The notes: generated by a model from the letters alone, not told the origin. Positions 1 to 12,010 are shown, numbered from the stretch's first letter. The stretch: 64,000 nucleotides of DNA from Bryopsis sp. KO-2023 (GCA_030272585.1 BSYQ01000007.1:2112001-2176000), one strand, 5' to 3'. A program made the numbers and translations.

Positions 1-894
1 GAATCCAGAAAAATCAGCAAAAGTGTTCAAAACATAAAGTAACCGCCAAGCATATTGGGCTGTCTCAAGCACCGAAGGGTGCCAACGCTTTTTCCGATTG
101 AAATGTGTTTCCTGCTCTTCCATGGAGCTTTCATGAACTGCAAGTGGATGGTGTTGTGACCAAAAATCACACCCACCGGTCTCCTGATGCTCCTACTGAA
201 TCAATATCAGAATCACTGTTGGACAAACAGGCATAGGATATTTCCTGTTCATTGGATGCTTATCGAGTTTTTCTTTTTCCCCTGCTTCCTCTTCTCTTCT
301 GGCAGTTCTTTCAAATCGGGATTTCGTTCAAGGAAAAAAGTTAAATTAAACCAGAGGTGAATTCAGCTTCCTAAATATCGTTGAGGGACAAGAAGAGTAA
401 ACTCCCTTTTTCCCCTAGTTTAGCCACTTAACGTTCGATACTGGTATCATCTTCTTCTGTGATTTCCTAACACCGCCCTTTCTACTGACAATAGGATATA
501 CCGATTTGATGGTTCCAACTCCAGGGTTTTGTTCAAGAAAAAAGGTGGGGGAGGCATAAGCATTCAAGAATCAATTAATAGATCGACCAGTGATCAAAGG
601 TTGCAGCGAGGATGGTCGACCTGTTATGGAGGTGAGCAAGGTTCTGCCACTCCTTTCTTTCATTGAGTTCTGCCAGTCCTTTCAGCTTGGGACAGATTCT
701 CTCGATCCATCCCAATCAATCATCCAGTACATTGCGTGGCAGTTTTTCAGACAATCCTTATCGATTCACCGACACCCTTCCGCGACGCTCTGCTCGCCAT
801 TTTTCCGCTTTCTTACGCTCGTGCCAAATAGACATCGTTTTTCCAGATCTGAATCAGCGAGCAGGAGCCGACAGTGCAGAGGTGTTTGGAGTCG
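1..894. other. upstream non-coding region
   Basis: I see no supported gene in this stretch. Open frames between 590 and 900 read across the 5' leader of the DUF1818-like gene and have no recognisable protein features. It presumably holds that gene's promoter and 5' UTR, but I cannot point to a defined core promoter element. Confidence 0.5.
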
Positions 895-2511
895 ATGTTG
901 ATGTTCGCTTCGAGTCGTGTGCCTGCGGGCCCGTCCCAAATCGCGTTGGCTCGGCCGGGGTTGCAAAGAGCTACTCAAGGCTCACCCCACCACCACCACG
1001 CTCGACGCCTCAACCAGAGAATCGTCACAGTCAGAGGAAAAGACGCTGAGGGGGAGGGCAACGTGGTGAGTGGTCGAAAAACTCAGAAGCACAAAATGAA
1101 GATCTGAAATCAAAAAAACAGCTGCAAACAAAAAAGAATTGCATTGTGCCAGGTAAAAACACTTCCCATGAAATCCAGGGCAATCAGAGAGATCTGATGC
1201 ACCAAAGAGAAATTTTCCCCCTAACTTAACCAAAAAATTGACAACATCTCCTTTCAAAATGCTGACTCCACCCTCCCTCCTGCTCCATCGACACACCTGT
1301 TTTCCTTTTCCGAATTTTATCAGAGTCGGAACCCGCATGCGATGAGTGTTTTTCCTTTTCGTCTCATAAAATTCAGGATGCTGTGAATGACCTTCTGGAT
1401 AAAGCTGAGGCGTTGATGGCTGAGGTGGGTGTGATACAAGCAGAGGCCACCAAAGTCGATACCTCCACCTCGTCAGAAAACCCTCGTGTTGCGCTTCATT
1501 GCGATGTGAATGGATGCACGATCGCTCCGGTGGTGGACGAGGCATCGGCCAGCAAAGGTCCACCAGGTCAGTCAGACCTTCCCAGAGATATTAAATAATT
1601 TAATTTAATCGAAATAGTTTTACTCAAGGCCAAAAGGCTGAGTGCAGCCCATTAACGGGAATGCGGTGTAGTCTGACTCAGAAGTAAACCACCGTTTCAT
1701 CCCAATGTCTATAAAAAGCGCTCTACCCCAGATATTGAGGTTTTTCACATCCTACCTGGATTTTAACTGGGGTGAAGAGATCTGCGGTTATCTCCAATTG
1801 CACTAGGTAGTCTTTGCATGAGCAAGAAAAAAGCAGCAGGAACAAAAGAAAAGGGAAACAGAATTCTCCCAAGACCAGAGGCGATCCATTCTTGTTTGCT
1901 GCTTTCCTTATGAAGCCTGCCATTGAATTCGTTGCGGAAATTTTCCAGGCACGAAATTCTCTGGGGAGGACGAACAATCTTCAGAGAAAGATCTCATGGT
2001 GATGGAAGGCAAGGGGTGGAAAATGGGATTCGACCGCTTCCCCAGGGCAGGCGATCGATACAATGGTTTCATCGGAGGCGACGACTGGACGATCACCCTC
2101 ACCTCCGAGGAATACCAGGATTTCATCCAATTGCTCAAAAACTTACGCCAGAGTGTGGCCACTCTCGAAGTCTGCGGAGAATGGGATAAGGAGGACACCG
2201 CGGAGGCGACCCTCGAAATGAGCACCCCCAGAATTTGGATGCAAGGTAGGGCTCCGCAGAGGAGATTGTCGGTGTTGCAACGATTGTGGAGCTCGAGGCC
2301 GGTGGATGGAGAGAGTCTTCCTGGAGTCGCTTTTTCCCTAAGGTTTATCGTGACATCGTCGGGGAGCAGGGAGGTGGAGGGCTTCTGGCCAGCCAGTGCC
2401 GTGATGGCAGTTTTGGAAGCTTTGGACTCGAAATCGTCTCTGGGTGGGCAAGACGATGATGACACTGAAGTCGGTGTCCAAGATGAAGTGTTGCTCGGAG
2501 CGACAGAGTGA
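895..2511 (+). CDS. plastid-targeted DUF1818-like protein
   Basis: Three exons: 895-1065, 1377-1566, 1949-2511 (GT-AG, phases 0 and 1), giving 307 residues. The start is the first ATG in the frame (ATG TTG ATG). The first ~50 residues are rich in Ser, Arg, Ala and Pro and end in an Arg-rich RRLNQRIVTVRGK stretch, as expected of a green plastid transit peptide. The mature part has EGKGWKMGFDR, then FIGGDDWTITLT, and near the end RFIVTSSGSREVEGFWPA. These match my recollection of the cyanobacterial/plastid DUF1818 family (EGxGWRxGxD, LIGGxDWAxEL, G(V/A)EGSWPA), whose biochemical role is unknown. I infer a stromal protein of cyanobacterial descent. The tail after residue ~285 is acidic. Gene and transit peptide are firm; the family name is from motif memory only. 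Confidence 0.72.
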
Positions 2512-3582
2512 AAAAAAAAAGCCAGAAAAGAAGAAAATTGGAAGAATTCCCCCCCCCCTTCTTCCCCCCTCTTGGTTTAAAAAAAAAAAGTGTGAGCCTC
2601 ACATTTTCTCGACGCTTTTTTCTTGTCTTGGCTTTTTTTTTTTCATTTTTTTTTTTTGGGGGGGGAGAGGGGGTCGAGAAGAAATATAGCTGTTGGTCTC
2701 TTAATCGACAAGGAAGCAAATATTATGCGAAGAAAATCAGTCTCTCTTTTTTTTTTTTTAATTTTGTGTACGGCCCAATTTTGTACAGGTGGGTTCTTTT
2801 TTCTTTTTCGCTACCTGTTTTATTTTTTGAGTGTGAACGTTGTGGTTTTTTTGTTTTTTTTGGCTGTGGGTGTGCCAAACTACTCCCGCAGTTGAGGAAG
2901 GAAAAACAAAAATTAAAAGTGGCTCTTAAACTGTGTAACACTAGTGCAATAAGCTGAGGAAAGAAAAAGACAGACATGGGGAAAATCTATACAGTGGGAT
3001 TCGAAGGAAAGGGAGTGTTGCTCCTGTGCAAGAGACGATAAGGAATTGAATGTGGAATATTTTCCGAAACTTTTTGTAAAAGGTGCATGATTTTTCTCTC
3101 TTTGTGTTTATGATAGATATTGGCCGACTGCAGGGGGGAGGGGGGGCACCATTTCTGCGACCCTGCTTTGCCTGGGTTGCGAAATTAAAGCAACGCCATA
3201 TTATGTTTTTTTTTGGGGGGGGGGGGGTAGAGGAACTACTCCCCCCCCCTCCCAAACGTTATTTGTGTTCTTCACCTTATCCAGCCAACCAAAGCTTCTG
3301 CAAAAACTTGACCGGTTTGCTTTCTTTTTTATCGGTTCACACTCTTTTTCATTTATTGTTACACTCTCCATAAACCACGTCGTCGCCACGTGGCTGAGTA
3401 TTGTATTTTTGTACTGGGCGACGTCATCATGCTCCCCAAATTTTTGTTCTGCTTGGGAGCGGACTGAATTGACCAAGTCCAGAAACCAGCACCTTCTGGT
3501 CAACTTTTTGGAAGCTGGGATCTAACAAGGAAGGACTTGGAAGAAAAACAGAAGAGAGATACAGAGAAAATTGGGACCTAAT
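2512..3582. other. intergenic, T/G homopolymer-rich
   Basis: No gene is supported. The stretch is dominated by A, T and G runs, including a T run followed directly by a G run at about 2634-2664 and again at about 3206-3228. Short open frames here translate only to Phe, Lys and Gly runs. It contains the 3' UTR of the DUF1818-like gene and the 5' leader of the helicase gene. Confidence 0.5.
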
Positions 3583-5808
3583 ATGTATTATGATGGACGG
3601 AGGCGAACGAGCGATGTTCTCGGAACCGTGGAATCCTTCTCGAAGTTGGTGCTGCCTCCGCCCTTGCGACGTGCCTTAACTCTCGCGGGATTCAAACATC
3701 CCTCCCCCGTTCAAGAGTCGGCGATTCCGCTGGCCAGGCTTGGGTCCGATTTGATCGTGCAGGCCAAGTCTGGTACAGGGAAGACGCTCGTGTTCGCCAT
3801 CGCGTGCTTGGAGAGAGTGGACATGGGGTGCAGCGTTCCTCAGGCGATGGTGGTTTGTCCCACGCGGGAGCTCGCGCAGCAGTGCGCCGTGGAAATAACT
3901 CGCTTGTCAAATAACTTGCCGCCCCCCCCGGTTTCTTGCGGGGTGTTCATCGGTGGCGTTGCTGTAAATGAGAATCGGCGACGATTGAGGCGCCCTTGTC
4001 ATGTGGTGGTGGGGACCCCGGGGAGGTTGGCGTGGTTGGTGCGGAAACGCGAGCTTAATCTGGACGCGCTGAAGGTGCTGGTCCTGGATGAAGCCGACCA
4101 ACTTTTCACGCCAAGCATGCAAGGCAACGTCGAGTTTCTGTTACATAATTCCCCAGACGTAAAGCAGTTTCTCGCGTTTTCGGCGACGTACACGCCCGAC
4201 ATTCTCTCCAAGCTGGAGTCGCTGATGCATCTGGCGCAGCGAGTGCTGGTTTCGGGGACGACAAGCAACTTGCTCGGCGTGCGTCAGTGCTTCAAACTCG
4301 TCAAGACGTACGATGATGCGTTCGAGGCGAAATCCACCGCTCTCCTGGACCTCCTGACGACGCTGTCTTTCCACCAGACGGTCGTCTTCTGTAATCAACA
4401 GCGGGATGCTGAGAGACTGTCCGCACGTTTGACTCGCGCTGGGTTTCCCTCGCGGTTCATTTCTGGGCTGAAAACTCAAGAGGAGCGAACTCAGACGATG
4501 GCAGCGATGCGGGATTTCGAGCTCCGCGTGATCGTTTCCACCGACTTGGTTGCGCGAGGGGTGGACCTGGAGCGGGTCAACCTGGTGTGCAATCTGGACT
4601 TGCCGGGGAATTGCGCGATGTATCAGCATCGGATAGGGAGGACGGGGAGGTTCGGCACGTACGGAGTCTGTGTTTCATTCGTTACAGAAAGAGAACTCGA
4701 GCGGCTGAACGACTACGTGGAGTCGTTCGGGGGCGAGGTGCGACCATTGCCAGGTGAAATCCCTGAGGACTGGTACGCTTACGATTTGAAAGGGAGCGAA
4801 GAGAAAGTTGCTTACGACAAGTTGTTGCAAGCCCCGGTTGTCGCTGAACCGATGCGCCACTTCAGCGAGGAGGACCCCACGTCAATCGGGGCAGCGGGTG
4901 CGCGAGTTTTCGATTTCTGGAGGGAGTTCATGGGCAAAACCGCGAAGCTGTGGCATTTGTGGGATCCGTACGATTGTGTGAAAGCCACCACACCACAGGG
5001 GGGTTCACCTAACGAGAGCGAGGCGCTCGTGGGTGTGGATGGTGAAAGCGGGGCGCTGGACGTCCCCACGATTGAAAATGCGGGTGTGGAGGTGTCTGAG
5101 AAAACAGCGTTGACTGAGGCTTTGGATGAGCAGCTGAGGGCAAACGGCTTGGTCCACAGAGATCGTCTCGCCTCCGTTTCGTCGTTTGGATTCCTGTGTT
5201 CGGAAGAGGGAGGTGCATGTCAGGATAGGGTGGACGTGAATTTGTACGATGATGCGGATTTGTCTGAAAACGAGGGCAGCGAGAATGAGGCGAGCCTGAG
5301 TGGACCCACCTCCAGCAACAAAACCACTTCCACCGAAGCCGAAAGCTCCAAAAATTCCTCCAGAAATTCAGGGAAAGACAGTGCAAGCATCAAGGATCAA
5401 TGCGTGCTGCTGTCAGACTCGGGGGCGTTGGAGTTCTGCGACATCGGAGAGGTGGACAATGTCTTGGGCAGCGTTTCGGGAAGCATTCGCCGAAGGCATA
5501 ACGTGGATGGAAAAGTGCAGGAGGTCGCGAAAAGCGAAGGGGATTTGCCATTGAGATCGTCCGTTTCTCTAGCAAGCAAAGAGTTGCGTAGGATGTCTAT
5601 GTCGGTTGCTGGAATCGGTGTCGATGCGCTGGACGAGGTGGCGTACAATGCTGAGATGTACCGGAATTGGTATGGTTTGTACGATCAGTGGGCGGGGGCG
5701 TATTCCCAGTGGTATTGGGAGCATCAGAAATGGTTCGAGAGGTACCAGGAGTGGTGTATGGAATATCAGTCCTATGTTTCAGAACATGGGGGGGAGGGTA
5801 GCGATTGA
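3583..5808 (+). CDS. DDX20: DEAD-box RNA helicase, Gemin3/DDX20 type
   Basis: Single exon, 741 residues, starting at the first ATG (MYYDGRR). All helicase motifs are intact: Q motif FKHPSPVQ (~37-44), SGTGKT (63-68), PTREL (~94), GTPGR (~144), DEAD (169-172), SAT (200-202), VSTDLVARGVD (~318) and HRIGRTGR (349-356). The flanking wording (DLIVQAKSGTGKT, VFIGG, STDLVARGVDLERVNLV, RFGT) is that of DDX20/Gemin3, the helicase of the SMN complex that assembles Sm cores on snRNAs. After a Ser/Glu-rich linker (~450-690) the last ~45 residues form a striking Trp/Tyr ladder spaced every 3-4 residues; I recall a similarly aromatic C-terminus in animal DDX20. Gemin3 is not usually listed for land plants, so its presence here is notable. 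The stop is followed at once by a T run and a G run. Confidence 0.85.
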   Translation: MYYDGRRRTSDVLGTVESFSKLVLPPPLRRALTLAGFKHPSPVQESAIPLARLGSDLIVQAKSGTGKTLVFAIACLERVDMGCSVPQAMVVCPTRELAQQCAVEITRLSNNLPPPPVSCGVFIGGVAVNENRRRLRRPCHVVVGTPGRLAWLVRKRELNLDALKVLVLDEADQLFTPSMQGNVEFLLHNSPDVKQFLAFSATYTPDILSKLESLMHLAQRVLVSGTTSNLLGVRQCFKLVKTYDDAFEAKSTALLDLLTTLSFHQTVVFCNQQRDAERLSARLTRAGFPSRFISGLKTQEERTQTMAAMRDFELRVIVSTDLVARGVDLERVNLVCNLDLPGNCAMYQHRIGRTGRFGTYGVCVSFVTERELERLNDYVESFGGEVRPLPGEIPEDWYAYDLKGSEEKVAYDKLLQAPVVAEPMRHFSEEDPTSIGAAGARVFDFWREFMGKTAKLWHLWDPYDCVKATTPQGGSPNESEALVGVDGESGALDVPTIENAGVEVSEKTALTEALDEQLRANGLVHRDRLASVSSFGFLCSEEGGACQDRVDVNLYDDADLSENEGSENEASLSGPTSSNKTTSTEAESSKNSSRNSGKDSASIKDQCVLLSDSGALEFCDIGEVDNVLGSVSGSIRRRHNVDGKVQEVAKSEGDLPLRSSVSLASKELRRMSMSVAGIGVDALDEVAYNAEMYRNWYGLYDQWAGAYSQWYWEHQKWFERYQEWCMEYQSYVSEHGGEGSD

Positions 5809-8574
5809 TTTTTTTTGGGGGGATGTTAAGAGTGGAGGGAGGTGCGTGTATGTGTGGAAAAGTATGCAGATTGTTTGTTCGGTTTGCCAATTTTGGTGGT
5901 GGCACTGATGATGATGATGATAATGGTGGTTTTTGTTTATGTTGTGTGTGATTGTGTTTCATGGCGGCGGCGGTGGTGGTGGTGGTATTGTGTCAGACTT
6001 CTTAGCATTCAAATATTCTTGGCCGAAAACCGTAGGCCAATTTTTTTTTTCTCTTTTTGTGGCTTTCGTTTTTTTTTCTTCTTCTTTTTTTTTTTTTTGA
6101 GGGAAAAAAAAAAGAAAAACTGGAAGCAAAAAAAAGAAAGCCAAAAAAAATAGAAGCCAGAAATGTACGTTCGCTTTTGTTTGATTTTGGCAAAGCAACG
6201 GAAAGCACTATTGGAAGTGCGAGAGGAAAAAGGAAAAAAAAAAAAAAAACTGTGTTGGAAAAGGTTTTATTCAAACCGATCAACAAAAAAAAAATTGAAA
6301 AAAGAAGGAAGAAATAGTTTTTTCACAAAGAGAGAAAAAGGGATGGGTGGAAAAAACGAATGATACCTTTTCTAGCCTAAATGAGGAGGAAAGGAAAAAA
6401 AAAGAAATTGGGGGGGTGGGGATGAAACCTAAAAACCAAAAAAAGGGGTATCTTTGATTTTTCACTCATCCTATGTTTTGTTCGTTTTTTTGTAGTTTAT
6501 GCTGGTTTATATACCTTTCAAGACTACTACCAAAAAAAATCCAAACAAAGTCCAGCTGTTGGAGAAAAACCAGTTTAAAAACAGGGTAAAGGATATATAC
6601 CCAGCGCCAATTTTGATGTGGCTCCGTAAGGGGGGGGGGGGAATGGGAAGAGAAAACACATATATGTAGATTTTTTTTTCTAAGGGAAGGGTTAATTGAG
6701 CCATTTTGGCAATTGTACTGTTTCGAAGGGATTGTTGGAATTGGTTTTCTAAGGGTTAGACCAAAGACCTCTCAACTCAACCTCAGTTGAAATAGTAGTT
6801 TTTTTTTATTTCTGGTGCCTCTTTTTCTTTCTTTCTGCATTCTAAATGTTGCAGACCGTTTTCTGGGATATTGCAAACCTTTGCTGAGAAATTTTGAGAG
6901 GGGAGGTATGGAGGGTGGAATGGGTAGGAAGGAGAAAGAAAGAAAAGGGATTCCCTCGAAACTTGACATACAATCCCTTTTCTTTCTATGTTGAGTTTCG
7001 AGGGGACCTACAAAAAAACAAGAAAAACAAGAAAAACAAAAGGTGATCTGTTGGACCGATAGGGGTTTATTTGAACAAAAAAAAGAGTAACTGTTGAAGA
7101 ACTTAGGGTAAGTGTCTGTTGAGATATATCATGGAATTTAAATTTGAAAAAAGAAGAGAGCGAGAGAGGGGGACAGAAAAAAGAAAAGAAAAAAAAAAAA
7201 AAAGCAGAAAATTGAAAAAGAAACATATCAGTTTTGAGACCTTTGTCTTTTTTTTTGTTTTTCTTCCTTGTTTGGTGGGAAGGAGGGCATGCAAGCGATA
7301 AAAAAAAAAAGCCACAAGATGGTGTTTTGTATTGTATGAATTTCTGAGCCAGCATATGCTTTTTTTATATTTTTTGTTGAGTGGTGGGGCTAAAGAAGTC
7401 AATAATAGATCTCTTCTTAATTGCAGTGGCCCCAGACTTGTGTTCTTATGTACCTACCGATAAAATGGACGTTATATTTTTTCAGTGTATGTGAGGCGGT
7501 GATGTTATAAACAAAAAAAAAGAAAGAAAAAAAATGAATAGTAGGTGAGGAGGTGGAGATGGAAAAAGAAAAGTCGGATGAAGAATGAGTGAGACATGTA
7601 AAAGAGTGAGAGAGAGTGAGTGAGAGTTTCTGGAGGTTTATGAATTTTGATGGGAGAAATAGAGGAACTGCGTAGAAGCCGTGGAATTGTAGATGGGAGA
7701 GTGTGTGTGTGTATGTGTCCTATTATCTAAAAACACAAGGTAGGTGGCTGTGTGTGCGAGTCGTGGTCAGTGGATCGAGAAGAATGGGGAAAATTGCTCC
7801 ACAGTGTCGCTTTGTTTTGGGGGGCTTATTGTTTTGGTTCGTGTGATGGCATGTTCTTTGAAAAAAAAGAAATGTTGGACCTGGATGGAGAAGTCGGTGG
7901 TTTTGTTTTTTTAATTTTAAGAGAGGAATTGTGATTGCTGTGGCCACTTCATAAGGGGGGAATCTTTGGGTTGGGTTGGGTTAGTGATTTGATAGTGGAG
8001 ATTTTGGCAATCCATGCAAGCTTTTTTTAAGCAGTGGAGTATGTAGTCCGGCCCAGAGGAGCATCGAGAGGAAAGTGGAAAGCAAAAAGAAGCCAAAGAA
8101 CGATATAAAGTTAAATATTGGAGTATGATTTAATCGGTTTTATGATAGAGATTGGTGATACAAGAAGGTTCACTTGGGTTGAGCGATTGTCAAAGGTGAT
8201 GCAAGGAAAGTGGGGATATTTGAGTCAGTGCACCTTTGGAAAAAAGAAACCACAATATAAGTGTGGAGAGGAAAATGTAGCTCCGGTGGATGGGAGAGCT
8301 GTGCATCTGTGTGTGGGGTTTGTATGTGTTTGCTTTGGTGGCCACATTTGATCGTGTTCTTTGTAATAATAACAATGTGCTTTGCGAATGTAACGGACCA
8401 AAATCCCTCACTGTTTGATGAACCAAAAAAAAAGACCAGGAGGTGAGGCCACCCGACCCACATCAGCATTCCATTCCATTGACAATATTACTAATTGCAT
8501 CATCAGTGCCACAAAATTCATACCTATCTGTCAAACTATCCAGAGAGGCGGCTACCTGCTTCAAAATTGTGCCC
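5809..8574. other. 2.8-kb intergenic region, low complexity
   Basis: I find no gene. The stretch lies between the 3' ends of two convergent genes, the helicase (+) and the epimerase-fold gene (-). It holds long T, A and G runs, GA- and GT-rich patches (for example GAGA/GTGA at about 7603-7630) and no conserved protein signal in any frame. Most of it is probably 3' UTR and spacer. Confidence 0.5.
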
Positions 8575-10732
8575 TCAATCTTTGAACGCTTTCACGAACA
8601 TGACTCTGGCCCTGATGTCATGGTACATTGCTTTCCATTCGTTCGCTTTGACTGCCCAACCCAAGCTCCCATCATTCTTGGTTTCCCAAACCCACATCCC
8701 GTCACGTGAATCCACCATGTAGCAATCCAAAAAATTCAGCAGATGCAGAAGTTTGGCCTTGTGCTCTTCTCGGGAATCGAACTTGGATTTCCTACTCAAG
8801 GATTTGACGAGCGCCGCCAGCAACTCAGCGTTTGCCCACCAGGGCTTGTTCGTTTTTTCCCTCAAGCCACCAATGCCCGCAGAGTCGTATCCGTTCTCCA
8901 AGGCATGATCGATGTAAGCGTCGAATGTTTTCCAATCTCCCTCTTTCCCGAGGGCTTCCTCAGCTTTGAGGTAGGTCCAAGCGAACTGCACGTTCCTACC
9001 GAACGAATCGCTCCGTCCTGGGGTGTTATCCTTCCAATCGTACGTGAACTGGAGCTCAGCATCAGCAGGATTCTTGGGGAAAAAGTACTTGCGGTGGACA
9101 TCCATCAGCTCAACCAACGCCGCCTTGGTGGATTTATCTTTGACCTCGATATAGAGCTCGGTGAAAGCCTCGATCAGATGCAGATGGGCGTTGGCCTTCA
9201 GGCCTACGGTACCCAGAGGACCACCCCCGATCTTCCCGGAGGGAAATCGCGACCAGTCTCGATGGAAATCCTCCACCCAGCCTCCATTGGCGTCATCGTG
9301 CGCTTTGTGCTGTATTTTCCGGAAGAGGTCCACGGCTCTTTGCAACGCGTTGGCGTCCTTGCTGGCACGATAATACTCGACGAAACCGAACAACACAAAA
9401 GCTTGGCCGAACATGTTTTTGACATCACTGACGACTTCGCCTTTCAAGTCCGTTCGCCAATAGTACCCTCCATGCACCGGGTCAAGGAATTTCTCCACGA
9501 TGAATTCGTATCCAGCTTTGGCAAGCGCGAGGTAATCTCTGTCGTTGGTGGAGTAGCCGTTGATGTGCGCGTGGGAAAATCCCCACACGTTCCTGGCCTG
9601 AGCCGTGATTTGCTTGATGGTTTTTGAATCGTTGGGGCCGTCGATGGCATAAGATACGAAAAAGCCGCCGTTCTTTTCGTCCACCGTTTTTTCCCAAAAC
9701 GGAAACACTTTTTCGCGGAGCTGCTTGTCGACCGCTTTGGCTACTTCACTGAGACTCCTCGTCTGCATCCCTACAAGAAATTCAGGCAAAAAGGCACAAA
9801 AAATTAGCCACATTTCGTACCAATGTCAACATGCTTCCACATTTTTCACTTCGCCAGCCCTGCCAACGTCCAGAAGCCATTTTGCGACGATAGTACCTTT
9901 TCCTTTTTTAGGACAACGATCGCAAGTGCAGTTGCAGAAGCCTCCGTTGACCATCCAGCTTGCGTTGCATTTCCCATACCGCTTCTGCAACGATGCGAGA
10001 ACAGGTGCAATAAGACCGACAAATCCGCGTCGTGAGCTGATGCCCGGCAACTGGGCCAGTTCGTTGAGGAAATAAACAGTGCGCGCTGAATAAAAAGAGA
10101 GTGCCCACAAATTCGTAGCTTTCAAGCTACCTGTTTTTCGCAGCTATGCTTTGGGCTCGGTTGCACGTCATGACAAGAGCAGCCGGAGGACCCTACGTTC
10201 CACAAGCTCCTGTCATTCTCTAAGAATCTCTACACAATGCGAATCATATCGAAAAGAGAAACAAGGATTCAGCAAATGCTGGAGACTGCTTCTCCGGAAA
10301 TACCTTCGTCTTCGCACCGACCGCACGTTCGGGCGCAGTAATCACCCTTGATCATCCACCGCGCGTGGCATTTGCCCCATTTTTTCTGCAGACATGCCCG
10401 AAGAAACACAACTTCAATATCTCAACTAGCACCGAGAGCGGCCGACAATCCTTCCAGCATCGGATACGGCGACGAACCTGATTAGCGCACGATATCTTTC
10501 CCAAAGGTTTGTCCTCGCAAGGCGAACCTCCAGAAGCTACACACACCAAGCACGCCAATCCTCAATCAGCAGGCAGTTACCAAACGCTCCTCTCAAAGCG
10601 ATGCATCGATTGGGTTAAATCGAATCGGGTAAACTTCGTTCCATTACCTGGGCAAGCCGGAGAAAACGCTGCCCGCCCCAGCTGCAGGATGCAAAGGCCA
10701 ATGCATAACTTTATCACTGCTGCTGTGTTCAT
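8575..10732 (-). CDS. secreted AGE-fold sugar epimerase with two Cys-rich modules
   Basis: Six exons on the minus strand: 10732-10648, 10536-10478, 10385-10304, 10192-10131, 9984-9897, 9770-8575; all phases agree, 523 residues. Exon 1 encodes a signal peptide (MNTAAVIKLCIGLCILQLGRA). Exons 2-3 and 4-5 each encode one Cys-rich module of the pattern C...SC..Q|K.(W/Y)GKC.A.WM..G.(Y/F)C..TC.RC, each interrupted by an intron after the same Gln. The last exon is a full N-acylglucosamine 2-epimerase (AGE/RnBP, cellobiose 2-epimerase) alpha/alpha barrel, with QARNVWGFSHAH, MFGQAFVLFGFVEYY, NAHLHLIEAF and WKAMYHDIRA. AGE-family enzymes epimerise C2 of free or reducing-end sugars. The modules resemble small Cys-rich modules of secreted algal and plant carbohydrate-active proteins. 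Where I expect the family's GHxxExxWLL, this protein has FGRNVQFAW, so activity needs testing. I infer an extracellular or vacuolar glycan protein. Confidence 0.82.
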
Positions 10733-12010
10733 GGTGCTTCTCGACCAAACACGAATGCCCAGAGGAAACGGTCGCGTTCACGATGGAAAATCGCTGAAAA
10801 TATAGTGGTGTTCGTTGAGTCGATCACAAAGTCTTCACTTTGAAATGCGTGGTTCCCCCATAGACAGGCTGGATGAACGAACAAACATTTTATTGCATCT
10901 GCATCAACACAGCGGAGCTAAACTCTCTGAATTTTTTTGACCTCGATCGAATACAATGGCGGCTGAGCCCTTGGTAATCATGAGCGGACATCGTCCGTTG
11001 GAGGGGTGAAGGGTTGGTAAGGTCTTTTTTCTTCATTCTTATGGTTGTGCCACAAAAACGATCAATCCACGGGGAGAGGGGATTCTTGGGGTTAGGATCG
11101 ACAGGACTCGAAGTTATTGGGGAGGGGTGTTCTTTCTTGGTGGTTTTTTTTTTTTTTTTGCAGAAGGGCTTATGGATCCAGTTTAGAGGTGATTTTTTGG
11201 TGTTAGGTTGCCTCGAGCAACATGAAATCATTGATTGATTGATTGACGTGCCACAAAAACTGGTGGGCCTTCCCCTCGTCCTTTTAAGAGGAAGAACTTT
11301 CAAAACCAAAAAAGATCTCAAAACCAAGGCTGCTGACAGAAGTCGATACTGAGTCTAAATAAATGAAACACTAATTATAATGTTCTATTTTTGGCATTTG
11401 GAAAACCTCTCATTCGGAAGGTTTTGAGGGTTTACACTCAATCCCAGTTGCTTGCAACTTGCTTTGTGTGTTCCAAACATTAAGTGATTGCTGTACGTTT
11501 AAGAAGAACAGCCGTGCGCCTCCATCTGCAGACGCGTAATACATCAACACATAGCACAACGCCATGATGTGATGTTGCCCAAGGTTTGGCTAAGACAAAA
11601 AAACATGTACAAACGGTTGCAACCATCAGCAAAGCGTCTACATGAACACAGCGCGCGGGGCTACAAGAACTGTCCCTAGCATCTTTTCTCCATCCCAGCA
11701 GTTGAGCCGACCGAGACCTGTACAACCCATACGACCAGTTCCTGGACAACGCTTGCTCCGCCACAGCAGTCGACAACAAGCAAGTACGAACGTTTCCGCC
11801 TGTTCACGAAGGACACCCCACTTCCTGCTCCATATTCGACGACCAGACGGTCTGACTTCTTTCCTGTGGATGGCATATGTACGAGGGTTCCACGTGAAAT
11901 CTTAGATGTTTTGCGGCGAACTAGATCGCTTGCGCATCCTGTTTCCAATTTGACTTCCCCCATCACTGAATTGGTTCCACGCAATCTGCTCAGGACTCGT
12001 TGCTTCAGCA
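10733..12010. other. intergenic region, no confident gene
   Basis: Short open frames occur on both strands (for example about 11480-11905) but they overlap each other and show no family motif. The region should contain the promoters of the divergent epimerase-fold (-) and glutathione S-transferase (+) genes. The motif GTGCCACAAAAAC occurs twice, near 11046 and 11248. Confidence 0.45.

Noticed and set aside
5842..7402. Many short frames in 5.8-7.4 kb
   Set aside because: They encode only Phe/Lys/Arg runs from homopolymer tracts.
8743..9627. Long plus-strand open frame opposite the epimerase domain
   Set aside because: Antisense shadow of a strongly conserved AGE domain; no family features of its own.
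9826..10125. Stand-alone minus-strand frame containing CNASWMVNGGFCNCTC
   Set aside because: The module is real, but the frame runs through an intron. With splice sites it becomes exon 5 of the epimerase fusion.
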